From DATBVX01 sp963695985 (GTDB lineage: Bacteria; Pseudomonadota; Gammaproteobacteria; Steroidobacterales; Steroidobacteraceae): DNA of 64,000 bases. The notes under the pieces are model-generated. The model was given only the letters and a program-made list of their open reading frames with translations. It made no database searches and was not told where the DNA came from. Shown here piece after piece: positions 52,342-60,729 of the stretch (its first letter is position 1; each line of letters opens with the position of its first letter). The position numbers were made by a program, and so were the translations under genes. Location of the stretch: the NCBI GenBank assembly GCA_963695985.1, contig CAVOIC010000012.1, positions 1 through 64,000 of the forward strand, given 5' to 3'.

Positions 52342-53298
52342 TTGACGAGGCGAATGCAATGGGCTGCCGCGTCGATGATCGCGGTGGCGATGATCGCAAC
52401 AATCAGCAGTTCGGCTTCGGCTGGGGCGCTGCGCGAATTGTTCGGCCCCGACGCCACGTTCTGGATCGGGACCGTCGTCGGCCTCACGATCGTGCTCCTC
52501 TCCCTCGCGGTCCTCTACCTGTGGAACCGCATGCTCCGGGCGCTGGTGGAAAAGCGCACCCAGGCCCTGCAGCACGAGCTCGCCGAGCGGCAGCGCATGG
52601 AAGTCGCCCTGCACTACGCTCGCGAACAGCTGGAGGTACGGGTCAAGGAGCGCACCGCGGTCCTGCAGGCGAGCAACCAGGAACTCAACGCCACCCGGAT
52701 TCAGCTGCAGGAAGCCAATGCCCAGCTTCTGAGGCTGGTCAGCATCGACGGTCTCACGGGTATCGCCAACCGCCGCCAGTTCGACGAGGTGCTCGCACGT
52801 GAAGTGCGGCGCTGCATACGCGAACGTCACCCCCTGTCGCTGATCCTGTGCGACATCGACGGCTTCAAACGCTACAACGACACCTATGGACACGCCCGCG
52901 GCGACGACACGCTGCGGCAAGTTGCGCAGGCGGTGGAGAAGACGTTCCGCCGCGCCGGCGATCTCGCCGCCCGGTATGGCGGTGAGGAGTTTGCCATCGT
53001 CCTGCCGACGATAGATGCGCGCCGCGCTTGGCTGTTCGCCGACCGGCTCCGACGCAATATCTGGCGTCTCGCGGTCCCGAACTCCGTCTCCACGGTCGCC
53101 GACCGGGTCACGATCAGCGCCGGCGTCGCCACGGCGATGTTCGATCGCATCTATGGCATCGAAGAGCTGATCCAGGCCGCAGACACGGCCCTCTACCGCG
53201 CGAAGGGCAACGGCCGCAACCGCGTCGAAGCCCACGCACCGATTGCCACAGCCGTCAGCACTCCGCCGCTCGCGGACAAGCTGCGCGCTGAGGGTTAG
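52342..53298 (+). CDS. Membrane-anchored diguanylate cyclase
   Basis: 318 residues from TTG 52342 (ATG 52354 is the alternative). N-terminal signal-like helix, then a membrane helix at about 40-62 (FWIGTVVGLTIVLLSLAVLYLW), a coiled coil (about 65-135) and a GGDEF domain: DGLTGIANRRQFDEVLAREV, LILCDIDGFKRYNDTYGH, GGEEF active loop with RAGD five residues before it (intact inhibitory RxxD). A normal, probably active c-di-GMP synthase with no recognisable sensor apart from the coiled coil, which may transmit dimer changes. Promoter not identified. Confidence 0.88.
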   Translation: MTRRMQWAAASMIAVAMIATISSSASAGALRELFGPDATFWIGTVVGLTIVLLSLAVLYLWNRMLRALVEKRTQALQHELAERQRMEVALHYAREQLEVRVKERTAVLQASNQELNATRIQLQEANAQLLRLVSIDGLTGIANRRQFDEVLAREVRRCIRERHPLSLILCDIDGFKRYNDTYGHARGDDTLRQVAQAVEKTFRRAGDLAARYGGEEFAIVLPTIDARRAWLFADRLRRNIWRLAVPNSVSTVADRVTISAGVATAMFDRIYGIEELIQAADTALYRAKGNGRNRVEAHAPIATAVSTPPLADKLRAEG

Positions 53299-53307
53299 GA
53301 AGCCCGT

Positions 53308-53523
53308 ATGAAAACCAAGCAGACTCGTTCGCGGCGTGCCTCGAAGCGACATCGGCGTAAGTCCCACGTACGCTTGCCCTGCGCCGAGGTACCGATAGCG
53401 CGCGACTGCGCCTCGGTCGACGCGGCGATCATGTTCACCGACTCGCTGGCGTGCGGCCGCGCCGCAGTCTGGCTCGAACCGCAGACGGAAGAGGAAAGGG
53501 CCTGCTCGAGCAGCAGCTTCTAG
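53308..53523 (+). CDS. Small hypothetical protein
   Basis: 71 residues, start ATG 53308 after AGGAAG, nine bases downstream of the diguanylate cyclase. Basic first third (KTKQTRSRRASKRHRRKSH), then RLPCAEVPIARDCASVDAA with three Cys in all. The stop overlaps that of the convergent glycosyltransferase gene by four bases. No family recognised; may not be expressed. Confidence 0.4.
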   Translation: MKTKQTRSRRASKRHRRKSHVRLPCAEVPIARDCASVDAAIMFTDSLACGRAAVWLEPQTEEERACSSSSF

Positions 53524-54230
53524 AGTCTCCCGCTCTCGATCTCACCACGCCCCGACCAGCGTGCGAGTCGGGCCGGCGATAGCCCGACAATGTAGCCGAG
53601 TGCGAGCAGGCGATTGCTCAACGCGCGGCGCAGCCACCCGGGCCTCTGCCAGCGCAGCTCCGATACGCCGATCGGCACCGCCAGGGCTTCAAGCTGCCCC
53701 TGCCGTCGCAGCCCCTTCACCAGCGGAACCTGCTCGAACAGCGGCGTGGGCGCGAAGCCGCCGCACACTTCGAACGCCTCTCGGCCGACGAACAGCCCCT
53801 GATCGCCGTACGGCACTCCCCAACGGCTGCGCAGGCGGATGCCCAGTTCGAGCAAGGTAGACTGCCAATGCCGCCTGCCGGTCGAGCGCCAGCGGAAGTA
53901 CCCGCCGATCGCGCCCCTGTCGATGGCGATCGCGATTGCACTCAACGATTCGGCGTCAGGCTCGGCGTCCGGATACAGGAACCAGAGCACCGAGCCCTGA
54001 GCGTGCGCCGCCCCCTTGGTCAGCTGTACGCCCCGCCCGTGCACCGAGGGTACCCACCGCGCCTCGTAGCGCGTACATATCCGGCGCGTGTCGATGCTCT
54101 GCGCGCCGTCGACCACGATGACCTCGCGGGGCCTGCGCGGCCAGCTGCGAATTCGTTTCAACAGGGCGACCAGCGCCGCATCTTCGGCGAACGAAGGGAT
54201 GACGATGCTGATCTCGTACGGTGTGGTCAC
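53520..54230 (-). CDS. Family 2 glycosyltransferase (TIGR04283-like)
   Basis: 236 residues. GT-A fold: MTTPYEISIVIPSFAEDAAL, EVIVVDGAQSIDTRRICTRY, then the donor-site region VPSVHGRGVQLTKGAAHAQGSVLWFLYPDAEPDAE, where the usual DxD reads DAE. GGYFRWRS and WGVPYGDQGLFVGREAFEVCGGF follow. The arrangement matches the small glycosyltransferases TIGR04283, some of which are linked to radical-SAM systems; none is nearby. The C-terminal Trp/Arg-rich stretch may associate with the membrane. Acceptor unknown. Confidence 0.84.
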   Translation of the reverse strand: MTTPYEISIVIPSFAEDAALVALLKRIRSWPRRPREVIVVDGAQSIDTRRICTRYEARWVPSVHGRGVQLTKGAAHAQGSVLWFLYPDAEPDAESLSAIAIAIDRGAIGGYFRWRSTGRRHWQSTLLELGIRLRSRWGVPYGDQGLFVGREAFEVCGGFAPTPLFEQVPLVKGLRRQGQLEALAVPIGVSELRWQRPGWLRRALSNRLLALGYIVGLSPARLARWSGRGEIESGRL

Positions 54231-54331
54231 ACCGGCGCCGTGCCTCGAGCGGACAGCTTTAGCGTGCCCATCATGACACGCATTGCGCGATCACGCGCTG
54301 CTGGCCCCGGCGGGCCACCAGTGGGCTCGGA

Positions 54332-56173
54332 TCAGTTGGAGCCCTGTGCCTCGCTCTGTCGCTCGATCTCGTCCTTGGTCCGGCACCGATCGACGAGGCG
54401 GGTGCCGGTCGCAGGATCCGCACTGCAGATCATCTTGTAGTCGAGCGAAAACTGTATGGTCTGCGTCATGCGTCGCACCGTGGCCTGACCATCGATGATC
54501 AGTGGTTCGAAGCGCCAGTTGCGTACCGCCTTTCGAACCGCGGATTCAAAGACCTTGCGCGGCTTGGCATCGACGATCTGCACCTCGGAAACGCGACCCT
54601 TCTCATCGATTTTGTAGTTGACCGTGACCCAGCCTTCGATGCCACTCAGCCTTGCCGCGATCGGAAACTCGGGCTGCTCCAGCCAGATGGCTCGTGCAGC
54701 GGGCAACGACCCCGCCGCGGCCTCGAGCGAGGGACCGGTACCCTGCGCGCTCGCAATCGGATCCGGCTCTGGCGCCTGCGGTGCCTCGGCTGCCGTGCCG
54801 CTCGTCACCGTTTCGGGGACTACGGGCGCGATCGCGGGCGCGCTTGCCGTCTCAGCGGGCACCGGTGTCATTTCCGCGACGGCTGCGCTGGCACCCGACT
54901 GCTCACGTGTCTCGGGTACCGCCTGCTTTGCTGCAACCTCGGTACTGGACGGCGGCGCTTCGATCGCCACGGCGCTGCCTGAAGCGGGCTCGGCGGCGGT
55001 GCGCTCCGTGGCGCGTTGCGGTGCGCTCGGGCGGACAGCTACAGCCGGCGCTTGACGCACCGGTGCCTCAACGGCCGCAGTGTGCACCGGTGCTGCCGGC
55101 ATCGTCGGTTCGACTTCTGCACTGACGGGAGTCGGCGGCGTCGCTTCCTCGCGCGTTACCGGTGCGCCTATCGGATGCAGCAGTCCGCTCAGGCTCAGGC
55201 CGAATACGGCGAGCAACGCGCCTACGCTCCAGTGAGTGGCCACACGGGTCGGCTCACGGACCGCCACGATGCGCTTGATCCGGCTGAGGAGCTTTCCGCC
55301 ATCGCTGCCGACACTGGTCTGCAGGGCCAGGGATTGCGCCCCGGCCAGCTCGGTGAGCGCACGCGCGTAACCGAGCGCATCTCCAGAATTGGCAACCACC
55401 AGGTCGTCGCAGCAGTTCTCGCGTTCCTCGCGCAGCACACGCGAGACCCAGCGCACTACCGGGTGATAGAAGAGAAGGGTCTCGACCACGACCTGCAGCA
55501 GATTCACCAGGTAGTCGTTGCGACGGATATGAGCGAGTTCGTGCATCAGGATCAGTTCGAGCTGCGCCGGTGTCAGCCCTGCCAGCGCGCCCATGGGCAC
55601 GAGGATCATGGGCTTGAGCCAACCCACCACGAGCGGAACGTGCACGCGCGCCGATTGCAGCACCGCGACCGCGCGCTGCACGCCGAGCGTGGCTCGCAGC
55701 CGCGCCACGCGCACCTGCCATGCGTGAGACAGAGGCTCGATGTCGAGCCGCGTCAGGCGGCGCACTTCGCGCCATTCGACGAGCAGGCGCCCCGTCATGA
55801 AGGTGACGCCGCCGGCCCACACCAGCACCGCCCATGGCAACCAGGGATCTATGAAAGCACGCCAGTCATTGGCTGTGTTGGCTGCCGCCGTCAGCATCAC
55901 TGTCGCGCCCGGCGTGCTCAGGATCGCGATGCCGGCGGTTGCGCCGGCATCTTGCGGGCTCAACCAGATGAAGGTGACGACCGGGCAGGCTGCAAGCAGC
56001 ACGAGGAAGGCGAGCGCCACACGATAGCGTGTTGGTGCGGAAGCGCGCGCGGTCATCGCCAGGGCGAGTCCGAACAGAACGCCCACGACGGCTCCCTGCC
56101 AGAGAAAATGCAAGAGTGTCCAGCCGAGTGTGGCGACCAATGTACCGAGGGCCGGCAAGTCGAACCCGTTCAT
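54332..56173 (-). CDS. BlaR1/M56-family peptidase with C-terminal TonB domain
   Basis: 613 residues. Four membrane helices in the first 310 residues frame a cytosolic gluzincin site HELAHIRRNDYL (His211, Glu212, His215), as in BlaR1/MecR1. The membrane part ends near VGALLAVFGLSLSGLLHP. A 200-residue Pro/Ala/Glu/Thr linker crosses the periplasm. The last 90 residues are a TonB-type domain (PEFPIAARLSGIEGWVTVNYKIDEKGRV-like core, AVRKAVRNWRFEPL). The TonB domain replaces the beta-lactam sensor of BlaR1. It lies 49 bp downstream of its likely repressor partner, the BlaI-type gene. Confidence 0.88.
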   Translation of the reverse strand: MNGFDLPALGTLVATLGWTLLHFLWQGAVVGVLFGLALAMTARASAPTRYRVALAFLVLLAACPVVTFIWLSPQDAGATAGIAILSTPGATVMLTAAANTANDWRAFIDPWLPWAVLVWAGGVTFMTGRLLVEWREVRRLTRLDIEPLSHAWQVRVARLRATLGVQRAVAVLQSARVHVPLVVGWLKPMILVPMGALAGLTPAQLELILMHELAHIRRNDYLVNLLQVVVETLLFYHPVVRWVSRVLREERENCCDDLVVANSGDALGYARALTELAGAQSLALQTSVGSDGGKLLSRIKRIVAVREPTRVATHWSVGALLAVFGLSLSGLLHPIGAPVTREEATPPTPVSAEVEPTMPAAPVHTAAVEAPVRQAPAVAVRPSAPQRATERTAAEPASGSAVAIEAPPSSTEVAAKQAVPETREQSGASAAVAEMTPVPAETASAPAIAPVVPETVTSGTAAEAPQAPEPDPIASAQGTGPSLEAAAGSLPAARAIWLEQPEFPIAARLSGIEGWVTVNYKIDEKGRVSEVQIVDAKPRKVFESAVRKAVRNWRFEPLIIDGQATVRRMTQTIQFSLDYKMICSADPATGTRLVDRCRTKDEIERQSEAQGSN

Positions 56174-56222
56174 TGCATACCTCCGTTCATCCCGATCGCC
56201 GCCACAACGGCAATTCGTTCAG

Positions 56223-56627
56223 TCAGTCTTGTTTGTCCTGCAATCGATCCAGGAGCGCGCGGATCTCCGCCAGTTCCTCCGGCCGCACGCCTTCCGCGCC
56301 GGCAAGGGCCTGCAGCACCAGCTGCGAGCGGGACCCGTCGAAGGCTCCGTCGATCAGCAGGCGGGTGAGCTGGCGTTGGGTCTGCTCGCGGCTGGCCGCC
56401 GGTCGATAGACGTGCGCCCGCTGCGAGTCCTCGCGTTTGACCAGGCCCTTGTCGAGCATGATCTGCAGAAACTTGAGCACCGTGGTGTAGCCGAGGTCGT
56501 GATCATCCTGCGACAGCTCCTCGTGGACGCTGCGGACCGTGCTGGGGCCCAGCCGCCAGAGCACACGCAGGATGTTCAGCTCGGAATTGGTCGGACGCAC
56601 GGCGCGCAATTCGGTCTTTCTCTTCAT
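56223..56627 (-). CDS. BlaI/MecI-family transcriptional repressor
   Basis: 134 residues from ATG 56627. Winged-helix domain at about 8-80 (TNSELNILRVLWRLGPSTV, SVHEELSQDDHDLGYTTVLKFLQIMLDKGLVKRE) and a C-terminal dimerisation helix region (RQLTRLLIDGAFDGSRSQLVL). In the Bla/Mec paradigm the M56 protease, here downstream, cleaves the repressor. A 14-bp dyad next to a TATAAT sequence upstream suggests autorepression. Not a beta-lactamase cassette: no bla gene is present. Confidence 0.88.
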   Translation of the reverse strand: MKRKTELRAVRPTNSELNILRVLWRLGPSTVRSVHEELSQDDHDLGYTTVLKFLQIMLDKGLVKREDSQRAHVYRPAASREQTQRQLTRLLIDGAFDGSRSQLVLQALAGAEGVRPEELAEIRALLDRLQDKQD

Positions 56628-56663
56628 GAGTGCGGCTCTCGCGTTCTCTGTTTTGCCGTCGAA

Positions 56664-56690
56664 ATTATAGATCCGGACGAAGAGCTTCGT
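56664..56690 (-). promoter_or_regulatory. Promoter and dyad operator of the BlaI-M56 operon
   Basis: Reverse-strand TATAAT at 56664-56669; the dyad ACGAAG-N2-CTTCGT at 56677-56690 sits in the spacer upstream of it. Start site about 30 nt before the repressor ATG. No good -35 is visible. Confidence 0.5.
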
Positions 56691-56778
56691 ATAGGTGCGG
56701 CGCCTGATTGTTGCACCGAAGCCACGCCACCCTCGCAAGCTGTCTGCCGCGGCCGGCGGAGCACCGAATCGATTGTGT

Positions 56779-56829
56779 GCCCGGGCGCACAAAATTTCAC
56801 TGTCCGTGAGAATCCCGGGCCTTTTTTTT
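56779..56829 (+). terminator. Orphan intrinsic terminator
   Basis: Arms GCCCGGG (56779-56785) and CCCGGGC (56814-56820), then C and eight T. A smaller TGTGC/GCACA hairpin is nested at its base. No forward-strand gene lies upstream, so it may end an unannotated small RNA within the 403-bp gap 56628-57030. Confidence 0.45.
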
Positions 56830-57030
56830 CGCTATTCCAAGTGAAGGGAGATGCTCCAGAGGGTAAGGATGCCCGCCGGCAAGGAAGGTGGAAGGGAAGC
56901 GCGCACGGGAGGGGGCTCAGCCGGAGTCACTGATATCAGTTGACCTGGATTGAAGTCGGGCCGGCTGAGCGCCCGTACCTTGGGTAGCGGTTCATAGCGA
57001 ATTCATCGCCACTGGCTTAGAGTTTTCGCC

Positions 57031-57372
57031 ATGGTGCGACTGCGCCCCATGGTTGCTGTCCTGTTCCTGCTGGCAAGCCTGCCCGCCGCGGCCTTCCACT
57101 GCGGCCAGAAGCTGGTCCACGAGGGCGACTCGCGTTACGAGGTGCGCGCCAAGTGCGGTGAGCCGGCCGACATCGAGACCCGGACCATCCTGCGACAGTC
57201 GGTCGTATGGTTCTACGGGCGCCCGATCATCGCGGCACCAGGGTCCATAGTGGAAGTGCCGGTCGAGATCTGGGTTTACAACTTCGGCCCCAACCGGCTG
57301 ATGCTCCGCCTGCGTTTCGTGGACGATGAGCTCGAGGATATCGAGACGCTCGGCTACGGCTATCGAAAGTAG
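57031..57372 (+). CDS. DUF2845 family secreted protein
   Basis: 113 residues. Signal peptide MVRLRPMVAVLFLLASLPAAA. The mature domain matches DUF2845: FHCGQKLVHEGDSRYEVRAKCGEPADIETR, with two Cys likely forming a disulfide, then VEIWVYNFGPNRLMLRLRFVDDEL. SmpA/OmlA-like small periplasmic beta protein; role unknown. Its TAG stop abuts the stop of the convergent DUF885 gene with no spacer (TAGCTA). Confidence 0.85.
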   Translation: MVRLRPMVAVLFLLASLPAAAFHCGQKLVHEGDSRYEVRAKCGEPADIETRTILRQSVVWFYGRPIIAAPGSIVEVPVEIWVYNFGPNRLMLRLRFVDDELEDIETLGYGYRK

Positions 57373-59175
57373 CTATTTCCTGCTGGCTTGGATCCAGCGG
57401 TCGATCTTCGCATCCAGAACGTCGAGCGGCAGCGCGCCATCCTCCAGCACCTGCTTGTGGAACTCGCGCACGTCGAATTTCGCACCGAGTGCGGCTGCAC
57501 TGCGTGCTCGCAGCTCCTTGATCTTGAGCTCGCCCATCTTGTACGCGAGCGCCTGGCCAGGGATCGCGATGTAGCGCTCCACCTCGGCTACTGCGTCCGA
57601 CGGTCCCACGGGCGCATTGGCGCTCAGATACTCGATCGCCTGCTCCCGGGTCCACCCCTTTGAGTGCAGACCGGTGTCGACGACGAGCCGCACGGCTCGC
57701 AGGATCTCCGCGCCGAGGGCACCGAAGTAATCATACGGGTCGCGGTATTGGCCGAGCTCACGGCCGAGGGATTCTGCGTACAGGCCCCAGCCTTCAAAGA
57801 AGGCCGTGTAACCCCCGAAGCGTCGAAAGCGCGGCAGACCTTCGAGCTCCTGCTGAATTGAGATCTGGAAGTGATGCCCAGGCACTGCCTCGTGCAGGTA
57901 AGTCGATTGCATCGAATACTTCGGCCGCGATTTGAGGTCGTAGGTGTTCACGTAGAAGACGCCCGGCCGCGAGCCGTCCGGCGATGCCTGACGGTACGAG
58001 GCGGCCGCCGCTGATTTCGCCCTGAAATCCTCGATCGGACGGACCTCGAAGTCCGCTTTGGGCTGCACGGAAAACAACCGCGGAACCTCGGCGGCGACCT
58101 GGTCCTTGAGCGCGCGATAGCCGTTCAAGAGGTCATCAGGGCTCGTGTAGTAGAAGCGTGGATCGCTGCGCAGGTTGGCAAAGAACGCGGCGATGTCCCC
58201 TTTGAATCCGACCTGCTGGATCACCTTGTCCATCTCGCCGCGAATGCGTGCCACTTCCTTGAGCCCGATCTCGTGAACCTCGGCGGGTGTCTTCGAGGTC
58301 GTCGTCTGAACCTTGATGAGGTACTGGTACCAGCGATCGCCCTGGGGCAGAGCGCTGATCCCGACCGTGGCTCGGGTCTTCGGCAGATAGTCATCGCGGA
58401 TGAAATCGTGCAGGCGCCGGTAGGCGGGCACGATCTGCTCGCGGATGGCCTGCTTGTACGCGGCGGTGAGGCGCGCGCGCTCGTCGGGAGCAATGCTGGC
58501 CGGAAAGCTCGCGACCGGTCCGTAGAAGACACTCTGCGTCGGATCCGTCACGAGCATGGCTTCGAGCTGCGGCAGCACGCGCTCCATCACGATGCGGGGC
58601 TGCACCACGCTCTTGTCCATGCCGGCACGCATGTTTTCGATCGCCTGGTCCACCCACACGACGAAGCCGTCGACGCGCTTGAGCCAGTTCTCGTAGTCCT
58701 TGACTGTCGTGAAGGGCTGTACGCCACTGCCCGCGCCCACTTGCGCCACCAGGCTCGGCAGACTGAAAAACTGGTTTACCGGGATCAGTTCTGCGGGGAA
58801 ATGCAGACCCTCGATGGTCAGCTCGCGATCCATCCTGAAGACGTCGTACGTAAGCCGCGACTGCGCCGAAAGCTTCTGCGCATCGATGGCAGCGAGCTTC
58901 TCCAGATAGTCTTTCTCCAGCGCCAGCGTGTCGGCCAGATAGCGGGGACCGATGTTATTCTCCATGCGGTCATTGAAACGGTTGTCGCCGTAGAAAGTGG
59001 CACTGAGCGGGTTGAGCGCGAGGTATTCCTCCCAGTACGCCTCGACGAGCTGCTGCAACTGCTGATCGACGGAGCGTGAGTCGGCTGTGGGCGCGATAGC
59101 GGCGCTTGCCCGCGCCGGATACGTCAGGAACGCGCAGAGCGAAACTGCCATCAATATTCTGAGGACTCGGCTCAT
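57373..59175 (-). CDS. DUF885 family exported (metallo)protein
   Basis: 600 residues from ATG 59175. Signal peptide MSRVLRILMAVSLCAFLTYPA. Long helical domain with AYWEEYLALNPLSATFYGD, as in all DUF885 members. The putative zinc motif STYLHEAVPGHHFQIS (HEAVPGHH) lies at about residue 425, and FFEGWGLYAESLGRELGQY follows, both features of M3/M32-like peptidases. Hence it is a likely periplasmic peptidase, with activity inferred from family motifs only. An upstream in-frame start at 59259 is less likely. Divergent from the thiolase by 155 bp. Confidence 0.87.
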   Translation of the reverse strand: MSRVLRILMAVSLCAFLTYPARASAAIAPTADSRSVDQQLQQLVEAYWEEYLALNPLSATFYGDNRFNDRMENNIGPRYLADTLALEKDYLEKLAAIDAQKLSAQSRLTYDVFRMDRELTIEGLHFPAELIPVNQFFSLPSLVAQVGAGSGVQPFTTVKDYENWLKRVDGFVVWVDQAIENMRAGMDKSVVQPRIVMERVLPQLEAMLVTDPTQSVFYGPVASFPASIAPDERARLTAAYKQAIREQIVPAYRRLHDFIRDDYLPKTRATVGISALPQGDRWYQYLIKVQTTTSKTPAEVHEIGLKEVARIRGEMDKVIQQVGFKGDIAAFFANLRSDPRFYYTSPDDLLNGYRALKDQVAAEVPRLFSVQPKADFEVRPIEDFRAKSAAAASYRQASPDGSRPGVFYVNTYDLKSRPKYSMQSTYLHEAVPGHHFQISIQQELEGLPRFRRFGGYTAFFEGWGLYAESLGRELGQYRDPYDYFGALGAEILRAVRLVVDTGLHSKGWTREQAIEYLSANAPVGPSDAVAEVERYIAIPGQALAYKMGELKIKELRARSAAALGAKFDVREFHKQVLEDGALPLDVLDAKIDRWIQASRK

Positions 59176-59330
59176 GAAGTTGCCCTCTGTGCGTTTGGCC
59201 GGCTCACCGGCTGCTGCAGCGGCGCGCGCGGAATAGCCGGCGTGGTGATTCGATGGCATTCTACGTGAGCTGAAGCGCCGGCCAATCCCGGTCCGGTGGC
59301 AAAAATTGCTGCACGATTCCGGAGACGCAC

Positions 59331-60614
59331 ATGCTTGTCGGTTCCGAGGTTCGCCGCGTCGCCATCGTGGGCGGTGCGCGCATTCCCTTCGCCCGTGCCC
59401 ACGGTCCTTACGCCAACCTCACGGACCAGGACATGCTCACGGCCGCGTTCAAAGCCGTAGTCGATAAGTTCGCGCTGAAGGGCGAGCGTCTCGGCGATGC
59501 TGGAGCGGGTGCGGTCATCAAGCATTCCAGAGACTGGGACTTGGTGCGCGAGTGCGTGATGGCCAGCGGGCTCGCGTTCGAGACGCCCGGGTTCGATCTG
59601 CAGCGCGCCTGTGGCACGAGCCTGGAGACGGCGATCATCATTGGCAGCAAGATCGCGCTGGGCCAGATCGACTGCGGCCTCGCGGGCGGCGTCGACAGCA
59701 TCAGCGATCCGCCGGTTGTGTTCTCGCGCGAGTACCAGCAACTGCTGTTGCGCAGCGCCCGCGGGCGCACGTTGTGGGAAAGGACTCGCCCGTTCTTCGG
59801 TCTGCGACTGCGTCACTTCAAGCCGGTGCTGCCCGGCGTGGTGGAGCAACGCACCGGCCTCAGCATGGGGCAGAGCTGCGAGCTCATGGCGAAGCAGTGG
59901 CAGATCACGCGCGAAGAGCAGGACCTGCTCGCCCTGGAAAGCCATAAGCACGCGGCGGCCGCTTACGATGCCGGCTTCTACGATGACCTGATCGTCGAAT
60001 ACCAGGGCCTGAAGGCGGACAACAACATCCGGCGCGACACGACCCTCGAGAAGCTCGCCAAGCTCAAGCCTTCGTTCGATTCAAGCGGCGCGGGCACGCT
60101 CACCGCGGGAAATTCCACGCCGATGACGGATGGTGCCGCCGCCGTGCTGCTGGCCTCGGAGGATTGGGCGCGCGCACGTGGGCTGCCGGTACAGGCCCAC
60201 CTGCGCTATGGGAAAGTGGGCGCGGTCGATTTCGTGCACAAGGAGGGCCTGCTCATGGCGCCCGCCTACACCGTGCCACGTATGCTCAAGGATGCCGGGC
60301 TCAAGCTGCAGGATTTCGATTACTACGAGATCCACGAGGCGTTTGCGGCGCAGGTGCTGTGTACGCTCAAGGCCTGGGAATCGGCCGAATTCTGCCGTGA
60401 GCGGCTCGGCCTGCCGCAGCCGCTGGGCAGCATCGACCGCGCGCGCCTCAATGTCATGGGCGGCAGCGTCGCGATCGGCCATCCGTTCGCAGCCACGGGT
60501 ACACGCATCGTCGCGACACTCGCCAAGCTCCTGGCGCAGAAAGGCAGCGGACGCGGTCTGATCTCTGTGTGCACTGCGGGTGGCATGGGGGTTACTGCGA
60601 TCCTCGAGCGCTAG
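59331..60614 (+). CDS. Acetyl-CoA acyltransferase (FadI-like thiolase)
   Basis: 427 residues. Cleaves 3-ketoacyl-CoA or condenses acetyl-CoA; soluble. Nucleophile Cys in GFDLQRACGTSLETA, His in YYEIHEAFAAQV, second Cys in ISVCTAGGMGVT, and substrate loop GGSVAIGHPFAATGTR. Length and the N-terminal VAIVGGARIPFARAHGPY match FadI-type rather than FadA. It precedes the homogentisate operon by 115 bp, which contain a palindromic operator, so the thiolase probably has separate control. ATG 59331 with GGAG upstream. Confidence 0.87.
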   Translation: MLVGSEVRRVAIVGGARIPFARAHGPYANLTDQDMLTAAFKAVVDKFALKGERLGDAGAGAVIKHSRDWDLVRECVMASGLAFETPGFDLQRACGTSLETAIIIGSKIALGQIDCGLAGGVDSISDPPVVFSREYQQLLLRSARGRTLWERTRPFFGLRLRHFKPVLPGVVEQRTGLSMGQSCELMAKQWQITREEQDLLALESHKHAAAAYDAGFYDDLIVEYQGLKADNNIRRDTTLEKLAKLKPSFDSSGAGTLTAGNSTPMTDGAAAVLLASEDWARARGLPVQAHLRYGKVGAVDFVHKEGLLMAPAYTVPRMLKDAGLKLQDFDYYEIHEAFAAQVLCTLKAWESAEFCRERLGLPQPLGSIDRARLNVMGGSVAIGHPFAATGTRIVATLAKLLAQKGSGRGLISVCTAGGMGVTAILER

Positions 60615-60665
60615 GTCCGTTTCGCCGGCGCAGCGCTGCGTCGCGTAGCGCCGCGCCTCGCATAT

Positions 60666-60694
60666 TTGCCATTAGTTTCAATTGAAACTAAATT
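60666..60694 (+). promoter_or_regulatory. Promoter with 20-bp palindromic operator before hmgA
   Basis: -35 TTGCCA (60666-60671), 17-bp spacer, -10 TAAATT (60689-60694). The perfect palindrome TTAGTTTCAATTGAAACTAA spans 60672-60691, filling the spacer and entering the -10. The form suits a MarR-type repressor that excludes RNA polymerase. Confidence 0.65.
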
Positions 60695-60729
60695 AACCCA
60701 CCGACCTCTCCTCCCACGAGCCCGCTGTC

